Source: Mantis religiosa
Lineage: Eukaryota; Arthropoda; Insecta; Mantodea; Mantidae
Length of the DNA stretch: 64,000 nucleotides
Reading direction: 5' to 3'
Assembly: GCA_030765055.1 (NCBI GenBank)
Contig: CM060952.1
Coordinates: 178,169,313 to 178,233,312 of the forward strand
Positions 1 through 9,813 of the stretch are shown here, piece by piece (the first letter of the stretch is position 1; every line of letters starts with the position of its first letter). The notes under the pieces were generated by a model. It had not been told where the DNA came from. It was given only the letters and a program-made list of their open reading frames with translations, and ran no database searches. The position numbers were made by a program, and so were the translations under genes.

Positions 1-307
1 NNNNNNNNNNNNNNNNNNNNNNNNNNNNNNNNNNNNNNNNNNNNNNNNNNNNNNNNNNNNNNNNNNNNNNNNNNNNNNNNNNNNNNNNNNNNNNNNNNNN
101 NNNNNNNNNNNNNNNNNNNNNNNNNNNNNNNNNNNNNNNNNNNNNNNNNNNNNNNNNNNNNNNNNNNNNNNNNNNNNNNNNNNNNNNNNNNNNNNNNNNN
201 NNNNNNNNNNNNNNNNNNNNNNNNNNNNNNNNNNNNNNNNNNNNNNNNNNNNNNNNNNNNNNNNNNNNNNNNNNNNNNNNNNNNNNNNNNNNNNNNNNNN
301 NNNNNNN
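1..307. other. Assembly gap
   Basis: All bases are N. Nothing can be said about the content, and features starting near 308 may be cut at their left edge. Confidence 1.
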
Positions 308-760
308 CGTCTCATCAAACAAAGTCCCCAAGGATAGAGTACGTATGGGTCACAGTAGGTAGACCGCAGGTTCTAATAGGAAGGATTGGTTAATTCGTGT
401 CTTCCCCAAATAGTCAGCTAAATCCCAGCACTACGTCTGTAAGCTCCACCATCAGAACAAAGGAAATAAAACTTTAAATAGATGATACAGGCCATATAAT
501 AACTTGCTGAACAGATACTAAGGGGTTTTAGTACTTAACTAAGGGCCCCCTCTTCAAAATCGTAATGACTGCATCTTCATTCAAAGAATAGTCAGCTGTT
601 AAGTAAGTATACCGTCTAAATTCAGCAGCAAAAACAATAGCTGGTATAAGAAGGTTGCTACGCAAGTAAGATCATTTATCAGTAAATATCTCAATAGACA
701 GTATAAAAAGATAACAATGATTATCAGTTAACCTATCAGAAAAAACTAGTTAAAGCGAAC
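308..760. other. No recognisable feature
   Basis: AT-rich sequence with no convincing ORF, repeat terminus or RNA signature. It leads into the short repeat that begins near 761. Confidence 0.5.
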
Positions 761-994
761 TACTACATGGTAAAGCGAGAAGGCATAGCGGAAAAAATTT
801 GCAACATAGATGTTTACCTGAGCTTATCGCACATACACGGCGAGACCAGTGTATGTATACTCAGCTCAGATGTAAACTTGTCTTCTGGACAGCAATGTGT
901 CACACATCGGCAGGTGCGAGAAAACTTATCATTTAGACACACGTAGGTTCTAATCATTCTATTTGTGTTTCGTAACTTACTGTATATCAACTTA

Positions 995-1908
995 CGAGGG
1001 CTGTTAAATAAAGAAAGATCATAATTTTTTACGGTCATAACTTTTCGAACTAAAATTTAACCTTATTATATTCTGCTAGCTTAATGTGAAACAAACACGC
1101 CGTGGTAGTTTCATTGTTGCTACTCCTGCTTCCCGCCTGTGAGAAGCAGATAAGTTCAGACATGTTAAGTATCGCCTACCGCCGCAATGGAGCTAACATG
1201 CAGTTAAAGTTGATGTTAGAGGAATATCCGGAGTTTCTTTCAAACGTAATCACTGCTGATGATACTTGGCTACATCATTTTGATCCTGAGAACAAACAGC
1301 AAAGCTCAGTGTGGAAATCTCCTTCATCACCAACCCCCCAAAAAGCAAAACTGGTTTCTTCTGCTGGGAAAATTATGGTCAACTCATTCTTTTATTTTAC
1401 TGCAGTGGTTTGTCAGCATGTACTACCTGCACACATATCAGTAACTAGACAATACTACAGGGATGTCCAGAAAACATTGCAAGTCCGTATCAGGCGCAAA
1501 CGACCACATTTCTGTGAACCAGGCTGGATGCTGCGCCAACGATAATGCGCGGCCGCATATTACCAATGTTGTTGCTGAATATGTTGCAAAATCAACTTGA
1601 AGTACATCCCTAACCCTCTCTATAGTCCAGATTTAGCCACATGTGACTTTTTTCTATTCCCTAACTTGAAGAAACGCCTTCGTGGGAGGCATTATCCATC
1701 ATCAGAAGCAGTGGTGAAGGCTACGGAGGCGATTTAAAAGGATCTCTCAAATGATTTTCAGCATGTCTTTGAAGGCTGGCAGAAACGCTTTGAAAAGTGT
1801 ATCGCGTTCAGGGGAGACTATTTTGAGAACAATCATCAAAATTATGAGGATGAATAAAGGTAGGTTGTCAAAAAAAAATTGTGATCGTTCTTTATTAAAC
1901 AGCCCTCG
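995..1908 (+). mobile_element. Mariner-family element, copy 1 (internally deleted)
   Basis: The terminal inverted repeats begin CGAGGGCTGTT at 995 and end AACAGCCCTCG at 1908, with matching subterminal GATCA motifs. The left target dinucleotide is TA (993-994). The right one reads AA, although the empty copy at 31 kb shows TA there, so the right duplicate has probably mutated. The length, 914 bp, is below the roughly 1.3 kb of intact mariners because the DNA-binding half of the transposase gene is missing. Confidence 0.92.
1102..1857 (+). pseudogene. Mariner transposase remnant (D,D34D type), broken
   Basis: This would encode a cut-and-paste transposase acting on its own TIRs in the nucleus. 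The open part runs to 1545. It carries ITADDTWLHHFDPE, where the first catalytic Asp region lies, then the middle of the catalytic domain up to GWMLRQR. A frameshift follows: the second catalytic block (DNARPH) is readable only in another frame just after, and the third block (ATCDFFLFP-like) near 1640 is followed by an in-frame stop before 1740. The N-terminal helix-turn-helix domains are absent; the gene starts abruptly at the codons for MQLKLM, the same junction as in the 28-kb copy. Not functional. Confidence 0.88.
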
Positions 1909-1983
1909 AACTAATATTTCACTCTTCTAATCGAAAAGATAAGTCCCAATAAGCAACGATAGCAGCGCTGGTCACCTGAAGGT

Positions 1984-3279
1984 CGATACGCCTCAACGCT
2001 CTCTCCAGTAATAAATTTATGCATCCATTGCGATAACATCAAGAAGTCAAAGCGACATTTTAGACCATTTCAAACATGATGGTGGTTCGATACATTTGAA
2101 GTTCGGCGGTGCAAGAGGTATAATGTAATTGCTTATTTTGTGAAAGCACAACCACACTGAAAAACTCGGTGCTATAGTCAGGTAACGGACACGGATCTTT
2201 AGCTTACCGTGGCGCTATATCAATTGAGCTGTCAGTACATGCCGGTAGATATTACATTCCCCTATTATCCTAAATTTTCCCTGCAAATTACAAGCTATTC
2301 TCCAACTTATTTTGAGATATACCACAATGGTGATGTTGAGTCTTGTACGTATTTTAAATTCCTTAATATGTCGTCATTAAATTTCACAGTATGACTTTTC
2401 CATCTTTTGCTTACATGTGGCATGTGTGAAAGAATAATAATTAGAACAGACTAGCTTGTGCAAATAACCGAAAAAGATTTACCTTTAGCTATTGTAGCTC
2501 CACCTTAATTACGTCAGTTTTATTTTTATCAGTTATATGCCTACAATATTTTAATTGCAAGTTATTATTTTGAGTTTGTTCAGAACGTTTCACAGAAAGT
2601 TCACGCCAGCATACTAACTTTATACATGCCAGCTGGAGTGACTTTATAACAAAAATATTCATTCATACATAGTGCCATAACTGGATGGAAGTAAAACTAA
2701 ACCACACGTTTCTTTCTCTGAACTTAACTGCTAAAAAACGCTTAACTGATATTAAGGGAACTGTTAGAAATACGTACTTGAGAACTAATTTATTTTAATG
2801 TAATTTGACGAAGACTTGTAATACACTAAAAATGTGTACTACAAAGAAAAGCACTTAATAAATCACAACAATAAAGAAACTAGTGAAGGTGCAGAAGAAT
2901 GTAGACCGAAAGATCCCTCAAGTTCGATAGAGACAAATGTCTTTCATTGGCCCGTGGCGTCGATAATACCGTCTATCTCTGTCGGCGAAACAATTCACCT
3001 TCTTGGGCATCTGCGGTCACTCAGTCTGCTCAACATCACTTCTTTTACCAGGAAGATAACAGGAGAAAAAATTGTATCAAAACATAAATAGGCAGTCCGT
3101 AAATTGAAAAATGAAACTGTGGAAGGAAAGATAATGCAATTATAGTAAGTCTGTAAAACTTCTGAAATTCATCAATTTGAGGTGAAAAGCTTTAAATGAC
3201 ATGAAAGAGGAAGTTAATCGCAAATTCCAATAAGTTTATTAAAGCATTCCAAATGTATACTATACTATATTTAAAACTA
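1984..3279. other. AT-rich spacer with a decayed SINE piece
   Basis: About 2155-2265 resembles, on the minus strand, the tRNA-like head of the SINE found at 4398-4972 (order of ACTGAAAAA, CACGGATCTT, TTGAGCT and the following CCGGTAGATATTACATT). It is heavily diverged. An 85-codon open frame near 2834-3091 has no recognisable motif. Nothing else stands out. Confidence 0.4.
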
Positions 3280-4348
3280 CGAGGGCTATCCAGAAAGTAG
3301 ATTACGTTTTGGAATAAAAAGTAAACAAAGTATAGGAAACAAATTTTATTATATACAGATGAAAGCCACACTCAAATACTACTTTTCGACATAGTCACCA
3401 TTCAAATTAAGGCATCTATCGTAGCGATGTACGAGCTTGGAAATTCCTTCGTCGAAAAATTCGGCCGCCTGCGCCTTCAACCACTTCGTTACCTCTTCTT
3501 GCAGCTGTGCGTCGTCATCAAAACGCTGCATAGCCAGCCACTTCTTCATTGCTGGGAATAGGTGGAAGTCGCTCGCTGCCAGGTCGGGACTGTACAGCGG
3601 ATGAGGAAACAACTCCCACTTAAAAGATTCAAGAACTTCACGAGTGACATTTGCCGTGTGGGGCCGGGCGTTGTCGTGAATCAACAAGATCTTAGAGCTC
3701 AACATTCCTCTGCGCTTGTTTTGAATGGCTCTTCTGAGTAAACGTCCAAAAAGTTCAACGCTGCAGCCATTCGCTGATTTTTGTGGTCCTCTGTCAAGAT
3801 TTTTGGAATCCATCTTGCACAAAACTTGTGGTAACCAAGCTTTTCGCTGATGATTTCATGCAACAAACTTCGCGAAATTTGTGGAAAACTCAAAGAAAGT
3901 TCCGTTATTGTGAACCTTCGATTTTCACGGACTTTAGCATCGACTTTTTCGACAAGTTCGGCAGTCACTATGCTGGGTCTCCCACTTCGATCTTCGTCGT
4001 GAACATTCGTTCGGCCATTTTTAAATCTGATGAACCACTGACGCACTCCACCTTCAGTGATAATGTTGTCCCCATACACTTCACAAAGCTGCCGATAGAT
4101 TTCTATCGGTTTACAGTTTTTTGCAGTCAGAAACCTTATTACTGCACGCACCTCGCAGCTCGCGGGATTTTCAATTAACGCAGACATTTCAAACCGTCAC
4201 AGTATCTGAACGGAACACAGCACGAACCTCTCACTAGCACGGCTAGATGCCGACTGAGCTGCGCAACGCTCTGACCCCAAGATGGCCGCGCTAGCACCGC
4301 CCTAGCGGAAACAGACGAAAACGTAATCTACTTTCTGGATAGCCCTCG
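3280..4348 (-). mobile_element. Mariner-family element, copy 2 (second subfamily)
   Basis: This is a complete element by its ends. The TIRs CGAGGGCTATCCAGAAAGTA (3280) and its complement (ending 4348) match over about 30 bp, and TA flanks both sides (3278-3279 and 4349-4350). The length is 1069 bp. The TIRs differ from those of copy 1, so this is a separate subfamily. The nearly perfect TIRs suggest a relatively young insertion compared with its neighbours. Confidence 0.95.
3379..4187 (-). pseudogene. Mariner transposase with internal deletion and frameshift
   Basis: Two overlapping frames read leftwards. The first begins at Met 4187 and gives 162 residues containing the mariner DNA-binding part: GGVRQWFIRF, then DEDRSGRPS, then a second helix-turn-helix ending near KILTEDHKNQRM. 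The second (3822-3379) carries HDNARPH and YSPDLAASDFHLFP with exactly 34 residues between the catalytic Asp residues, diagnostic of mariner D,D34D transposases. The stretch with the first catalytic Asp is missing, and the deletion also shifted the frame near 3720. An intact protein would be near 345 residues. Inactive, but its TIRs could still be mobilised in trans. Confidence 0.92.
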
Positions 4349-4397
4349 TATATTTTTATATCAGATGAAATACTTTCAAAAAATTTAAAGTATGAAA

Positions 4398-4972
4398 GGG
4401 TAGAGCCACACTGAAAAATTAAATGCTATGGCCGGGATTTGAACCACAATTCTTCTGGTCCCCGTCCAGCAGCTCTAACCACTGAGCTACTATGGCCAAC
4501 GTGCCGACATAACATTAAATTCTCCAACTGACTCGTGTTTTTCCCGGTAAACCACTAGGAGTTCTCATAAACACATGAGACAACTACCTTAATGGCGACT
4601 TACTATACTATAAGTACTTAAGCCGGCCTTTATAGTTCGGACCACTATCGGACCACTATTAGTTACAATTAATGGAAATTAATTGTTCTTTCACACTAGC
4701 CGTGTGTAGGACGCACTATGAAACGGTAGAGCCAGATTGAAAAATTCAATGACATAGCCGGGATTTAAACCACGGATCTTCTGGTTTCCATCCAGCCGCT
4801 CTAACCATTTGAGCTACTATGGTCAACATACCGATATGACATTAAATTCTCCAACTGACTTGTGTTTTTCCCGGTAAACCACTAGGAGTTCTCATAAACA
4901 CATGAGACAACTACCTTAATGGTGACTTACTATGCTGTAAGTACATAAGTAGCATCCCTGTCCCCCACTTTA
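4398..4972 (-). mobile_element. tRNA-derived SINE (family 1), tandem pair
   Basis: Two head-to-tail units lie on the minus strand, with equivalent points at 4500 and 4827 (327 bp apart). Read leftwards each unit starts with a tRNA-like head: an A-box-like TAGCTCAGTGGTTAGAGC and a B-box-like GGTTCAAATCCC, the two internal RNA polymerase III promoter parts. The body includes ACCGGGAAAAACACGAGTC-type sequence, then ATTTAATGTCATATCGGCA running straight into the next head. Other copies are at 18975, 32068 and 51396. The heads lack a good acceptor stem and recur, so they are SINEs rather than tRNA genes. Confidence 0.88.
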
Positions 4973-6564
4973 AATAGAGGTATATTGTCATCAATTTGGC
5001 TTTTGTCAAAGAACAAATGAACATGAATCAGAAGCCCAGAAAAAGACGAGAATTTTATTTTTCATTATTTTTTTTTTTTTTCAGTTTTGGTGAAGCATAT
5101 TTACTATTTCATTTTACTTACAGGACATATGGATTAATAAAATCAGATGAACCTACAAGAAAAACAGAAAATCTGCTTTCTATTATTACCTGAAAAACTG
5201 CATGTATATAAGGATATATATCTAAATTACTGCCCATGAAGCGAGGTAATCTAAGAATGTAATTATTTTATGTTATTACTTCCATATTGTTAAGAAAAGA
5301 TGTAACTCAATAGAATTTCTGCGTATTTTTAGAGAACTGCCTAGGAATCATAAATCAGCAATGAATAATTTTTCTAGTGTCAACTGTTCTGCTGCATTGC
5401 AACTTAGATAATTTACTTCTTTGTATTTGCAAAATCAAAGGAAGACTTTGTAAGTATATGCGATGACATGATACAATTGTATGAAGTGCTTTCAGAGGTT
5501 TTATGGTCTTTTGGAGATGTTTTGATAAGTTTTCGAAAAGTAGAAAGGGCATGAAAACAACATTTAAACGTAATTAGTTTATTTCACATAGGTATATTTC
5601 AATGGGCTACCTATCTGTTGAGAAGCATTTTATAATTTATTTAAATGGAAAAAGGAGTCATATTTTTTCTCTATGGAGAAATACATAGGAAATGATCTTC
5701 TCCAGGAAGCGTTACCATGGTTTTATTTTTTACAAAGCATTGCAACCATGATTCTAGGAACGATGGGGCACAGTTACCCGGCAGGAATTAATTGCGGCCT
5801 ATCACCCACTACGAGGAAGGGATGAGCCCAAGGGAAACTACATTATCGCAGAGGGTGGAGCCTGTGAAATTGCAGAGACCCCACAGAAATCTCAAACAGT
5901 TGAAGACAGTGTCACTCGGTGCACCACCGAAGTTTCGTAGCAGCTTCAAGGGAAGCCAGTTAATATGTGCATCGCAAACAAAATACAGTCAGTGTGCGCA
6001 TGTGCGAGGAGAACTTTCTCCAAGCATCACGTGACTGCCACCCCTCCCTTCCTGCATACGACAGAGCGCAAACTACAAGAATCGCGTGTACTTTAATGCT
6101 GTTTTGATTTTCAAAGTTTACAGAAAATAATTACTTCGGGCATGACCTCACAATCAAACAACAAACAGATACAAGCATAGTTTTTTCAACCTCGAGGAAC
6201 AAAGCAGTGATTTGGCAAAAAATGCAGAGTGAATGTAACAGTAAATGCAAAAGCGAGTGAAACAGATGACCAGTGCAGCCTGCGCGTTGGAGGAGAGGCA
6301 ACATGATGGTAGAGGGGGGGGGGGGGGGAAGATAGAGTTAGTAAGCCAAGCTTCCAACTGCGTTTAGTTCGGGGTCTAGTTCAGTTACAAACCATTAGAT
6401 ATCGGCTTACGATTTAGATATATAATGCTTATTTCTTAAATTTTACCTCACTTCATTTGTAAATACGTAATCAATTGTAGGACATTGAAAATAGTTATGA
6501 TGTTTGTGCAAAAACTATTTATATAATTATGTAGCTGTTATACGGTTGAAGTAAAGTCCATAAT
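4973..6564. other. Spacer, no gene recognised
   Basis: Contains a poly-T run near 5069, a 15-base poly-G tract at 6314-6328 and an 80-codon open frame at 5792-6034 without recognisable motifs. No TE ends or RNA features were identified. Confidence 0.4.
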
Positions 6565-6572
6565 AGATGTAA

Positions 6573-6815
6573 TGCCCGCCTCGGTAGCGGGGTGGTGGAG
6601 TGTCTGCCTTACGTTCAAAAGGTCCCGAGCTCGAATCTCGGTCAGGTTAGGTTACCTGGATAAGTTTTTCTGGGGGTTTCCCTTATCCTGAAGGATAAAT
6701 ATCGGGAAAATCTATGCTCTATGGACCCTGGCACCATTTGAGCATCATTTCACCCATTCCATTCATCGTCCGATATGACTTAACGTTGGAGGACGTAAAA
6801 TTACAACAGCAAACA
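6573..6815 (+). mobile_element. tRNA-derived SINE (family 2) with target duplication
   Basis: The tRNA-like head GCCCGCCTCGGTAGCGGGG holds the A box; CGAGCTCGAATCTCGG holds the B box. The body continues with CTTATCCTGAAGGATAA and ends at CGTCCGATATGACTTAACG, then GGAGGACGTAAAATTACAACA. An 8-bp target duplication, AGATGTAA, flanks it at 6565-6572 and 6816-6823, so both borders are well defined. Related copies lie on the minus strand at 14124, 30479 and 41618, and a body fragment at 26490. Confidence 0.93.
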
Positions 6816-6823
6816 AGATGTAA

Positions 6824-8276
6824 ATCCGTTTTCAATTCATTGTTTACTTCTGCGTTATCTGAAAGATTTATATTTAACAAATAAATAATTTACGTCTTAC
6901 ATAACAGAATAAGACAACAAAGGCAAACAACCCCCATTGTTTGGTAAAGGAAAATATGATTTACGCAATAATGAGTCCAAGTCGCAATTTTATAATACAT
7001 TTGTATTTAAAACTCATTTTAAATGCTGTTATTTTTCCTTCGAAGTAATGATTTAAAAACAATGTGTGTTAGCTATTTTAAAGTAATATAACTTATTTAT
7101 AAATTCAGTAATAAAATCTAAAATACGGTAAGATTTTTCATTTGATATGCAATAAAAGGTACGTCCTCCAGAGATACCATTTGAAAATGTTTCTTTGTTA
7201 CTGTTCAGGCATAGCACAATATAATTTCTTTCCAAATTGCCATAGCTTTTGTTTAGAGTAGTACAGATGATATGAATGTACAGTAATGAAATTTATATTA
7301 CGTAATAATTTCAATTAGGGCTTTTCCATTTTCCTGCCGATATATTTCCATATAGAAAGCTTTTCCAGTAGAGTCATGTATTGCAGTGCTCGAGGCAGTA
7401 TCAGAGAGCAACCCCAAAGGCCACATAGTTTACCGCACCGAGCAACAGTAGACTTACCACAGAGTTGATTAGGTTAATTGCATTTTTCATGGGATGACTC
7501 CGACCACTGCCAAAGCAGATGGATATATACGTTCCGCACGAATGGATCCATAAGAATGGGACTCAGGGGATACCTCGCTTGAAGATTTTCTGCAGCTGGG
7601 AGAAATACTGAAAGTACTGCCAGGAGTTGATGGCGCTGTCTCCCCTGATTCCATTTCATTGGCAGCAGATACATCACTCAGGCAGAAGGGAACTAAAGAA
7701 AATGCTACCAAGGTGAACCTAATCTTGGTTTATTACCCTTCATCCACCCCTCCTGGGAGTTAATAAATGGAGGGTCGCAGTTTCCTTTCCTTGTACCTTG
7801 TTTTGTGTCAATATTCCTGATCGATAGGCATATTGCATTAACATCTTTGAGTTCTAAATGCACCGTGGCTTTTAAAGAAAGAATGGAGAGGACAAATGTT
7901 TCGAACGTCCCAATATTATCAAGCCTTTGGAATGATGTCACGTATTAATTTACATACGTATCAGCCTGGCCTCAGCGTCAAAATCACAGAGAACCAGCAA
8001 AAGAGTCTTGGCATATTCTTTCAACCAGAAAGTATCCTTATAAAAGGATACTTTTGACCCCCCAAAACCGCAGTTCAGTAATACAGTAAGCAAAATATAC
8101 CCGCCTGTCAGCAGTAGAATAATAATAAGTTCTTTCAATTTTCTTGCGCATCATCTACCTCTTTAGAGTTGGGCGTGTCTATTCTGTCAAATTTCTTCCC
8201 TAGCAATATATCCTTTTCTTGAAACAATTACGGAAAGTTATTTTTGCAATTACGAGTTCTGGCATTCTAACTGTTA
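6824..8276. other. Spacer with one exon-like stretch
   Basis: Mostly AT-rich. Around 7567-7711 the base composition becomes even and one plus frame stays open with a soluble, acidic peptide, bounded by AG on the left and AAG/GTGAAC on the right, like splice sites. The upstream pyrimidine tract is poor and the opposite strand is also open, so a host exon is only a weak possibility. No other feature is visible. Confidence 0.3.
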
Positions 8277-9811
8277 GATGTTTCAAATGAGAAGGTGTTT
8301 GTCCTTGAGCCCTATTAGGTCAGCAACCAATCGGAGTCATGTGGTGTTGTCGTACTGGATTCCCCTATGCTAAGACAGAAATTCAGATTATGTAAAAACT
8401 GATCCATGGAGAGTAATGTGTTTAACATAACCGTAAAAACCCATATTTTTAGCTCCAATAGTTGTCCTAATAGAAATAAACAAAGTGTATACCATTATAT
8501 TATAACAATGCATTGCGACGTAAGCACTGTAATGAATATCATTTATTATTGGTTGGCGTGTATGCGTAACGTATATTTGATATTACTCAGAACAGAAACG
8601 TAAACATTTGACATTACGTGATAAAAGGAATACTTTGAATAAGCCAAGATGCTTATTAAATTCGATTAGAGGAATCGATATACTTCTTGCTAGTCTGGCA
8701 GAAAGTGTCTGGTCACATATCTTTGTTTATGAATGGTTCGTAATCTCTATTTACTATAGAGAGTTCAAAGCAGCATTATTCAGTTAGTCTTCCATGAAAA
8801 AGTGTATCAGCTGGATCAATGAGACACAATCCACCATCTGCCCCTCCCTGCCCCCCTTACTACTGCTAGAACAACCCAATAGAGTTAATGTGGGCTCAAA
8901 TTATGTTGCAAACAGAAATATTTTTAAACTGACTGACGTTGAACGATTTAATCACGAAAAAACTGACAAGGAACACATCAAGACTGCGCAAACTGCGTGA
9001 GACATCATTTAAACTACAAGAAGACGACTTTTGGAAAGAAATAACACATAACAAGATTTTGGAACCTATCATAATAAATTTGCAGTACTCAGACGATGAT
9101 ATATATAAGGGCGCTCAACTACGGCGGTCATCAGCGCCCTTTAAAAACTAGTCATGGCAAAAGCCAGATATAAAACTTTCTAAAAAATATACAAGTGTAA
9201 CAAAACCTATTAAAAATGCACGTACATAAAAAACATCAATCAAAACCTACTAAAAATTCCGTTCACTAAATCCTAAACTCTAAACCAGACAAGAATCTAA
9301 AGACCTTCTCCATCCATGCACGGCCTACACGTGGGTGGGCCTGTTGCCCGTCTCCCTCAACCACGAAGAGGAGCCCACACGAGGGAGACTGTTGGCTCTT
9401 TACTCCGGGTGCGCCAAACCCGTACCTACTGAAGTAGGTCCATGGGGGGAATCAGACGATCAAAAAAATGACAATGACGAATTATCTCTTAACATAACAT
9501 TCACAGCTATACGGATGCACTGCTGGTATTTTCTTTGGATTAGAAATATAGGCAATTCATGAACCATAATTAACTTTAAACTAAATATTTAAAGCATGTG
9601 TTTAATATACGATATCCATATTGCAATTGTGAGTTCAACAACTGCATTATTATAACACTTTGGAAAACTCTGTTTGCTCTCCCTTGCGTCTAGTGCCAAG
9701 AAAACTCGCAAGTGTGCGAAACAGAGCGAAACATAACAAGACTGGGGATAACGTGAAGGTTCTAACGCTTCTGATTCGCTATAGGCTAGAACTATTCCCA
9801 TTTGAAACACA
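8277..9811. mobile_element. TIR DNA element, copy 1, carrying a nested retroposon
   Basis: The sequence matches, in reverse orientation, 42591-43830 along its whole length; about 1.17 kb of host element remains after removing the insertion 9098-9451. The ends are inverted: ATGTTTCAAATG at the left (8279-8290) and CATTTGAAACACA ending at 9811, with TA at 8275-8276 and 9812-9813. Short frames in the middle (around 8939-9088) are conserved in both copies but interrupted and match nothing I know. It behaves like a non-autonomous cut-and-paste element of undetermined superfamily. Confidence 0.8.
9098..9451 (-). mobile_element. Nested SINE or LINE tail with 9-bp target duplication
   Basis: A 354-bp segment absent from the homologous element at 42591-43830, flanked by the perfect direct repeat TCAGACGAT (9089-9097 and 9452-9460). 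Read on the minus strand it ends with a hairpin, GGGCGCTGATGACC...GAGCGCCC, followed by a short (TA)n tail. I associate that 3' hairpin with several insect LINE lineages and the SINEs that use their machinery (established knowledge, family not verified). No coding capacity was seen. It inserted after its host element did. Confidence 0.82.
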
Positions 9812-9813
9812 TA

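Larger units (their letters stand above)
761..1983 (-). mobile_element. Short dispersed repeat (~320 bp) split by a mariner
   Basis: The two outer pieces, about 761-994 and 1909-1983, match on the opposite strand an uninterrupted copy at 31002-31318. Shared landmarks include GCGAGAAGG near the left side, TCTTCTGGACAGCAA in the middle and GCGCTGGTCACCTGAAGGT at the right side. The mariner at 995-1908 interrupts this copy. No protein, Pol III promoter boxes or poly-A tail could be seen, so the class is unknown. The 31-kb copy has a 7-bp target duplication, which supports it being a mobile unit rather than a chance duplication. Confidence 0.8.

Noticed and set aside
3783..4178. 131-codon plus-strand frame across mariner copy 2
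   Set aside because: Antisense shadow of the transposase gene on the minus strand.
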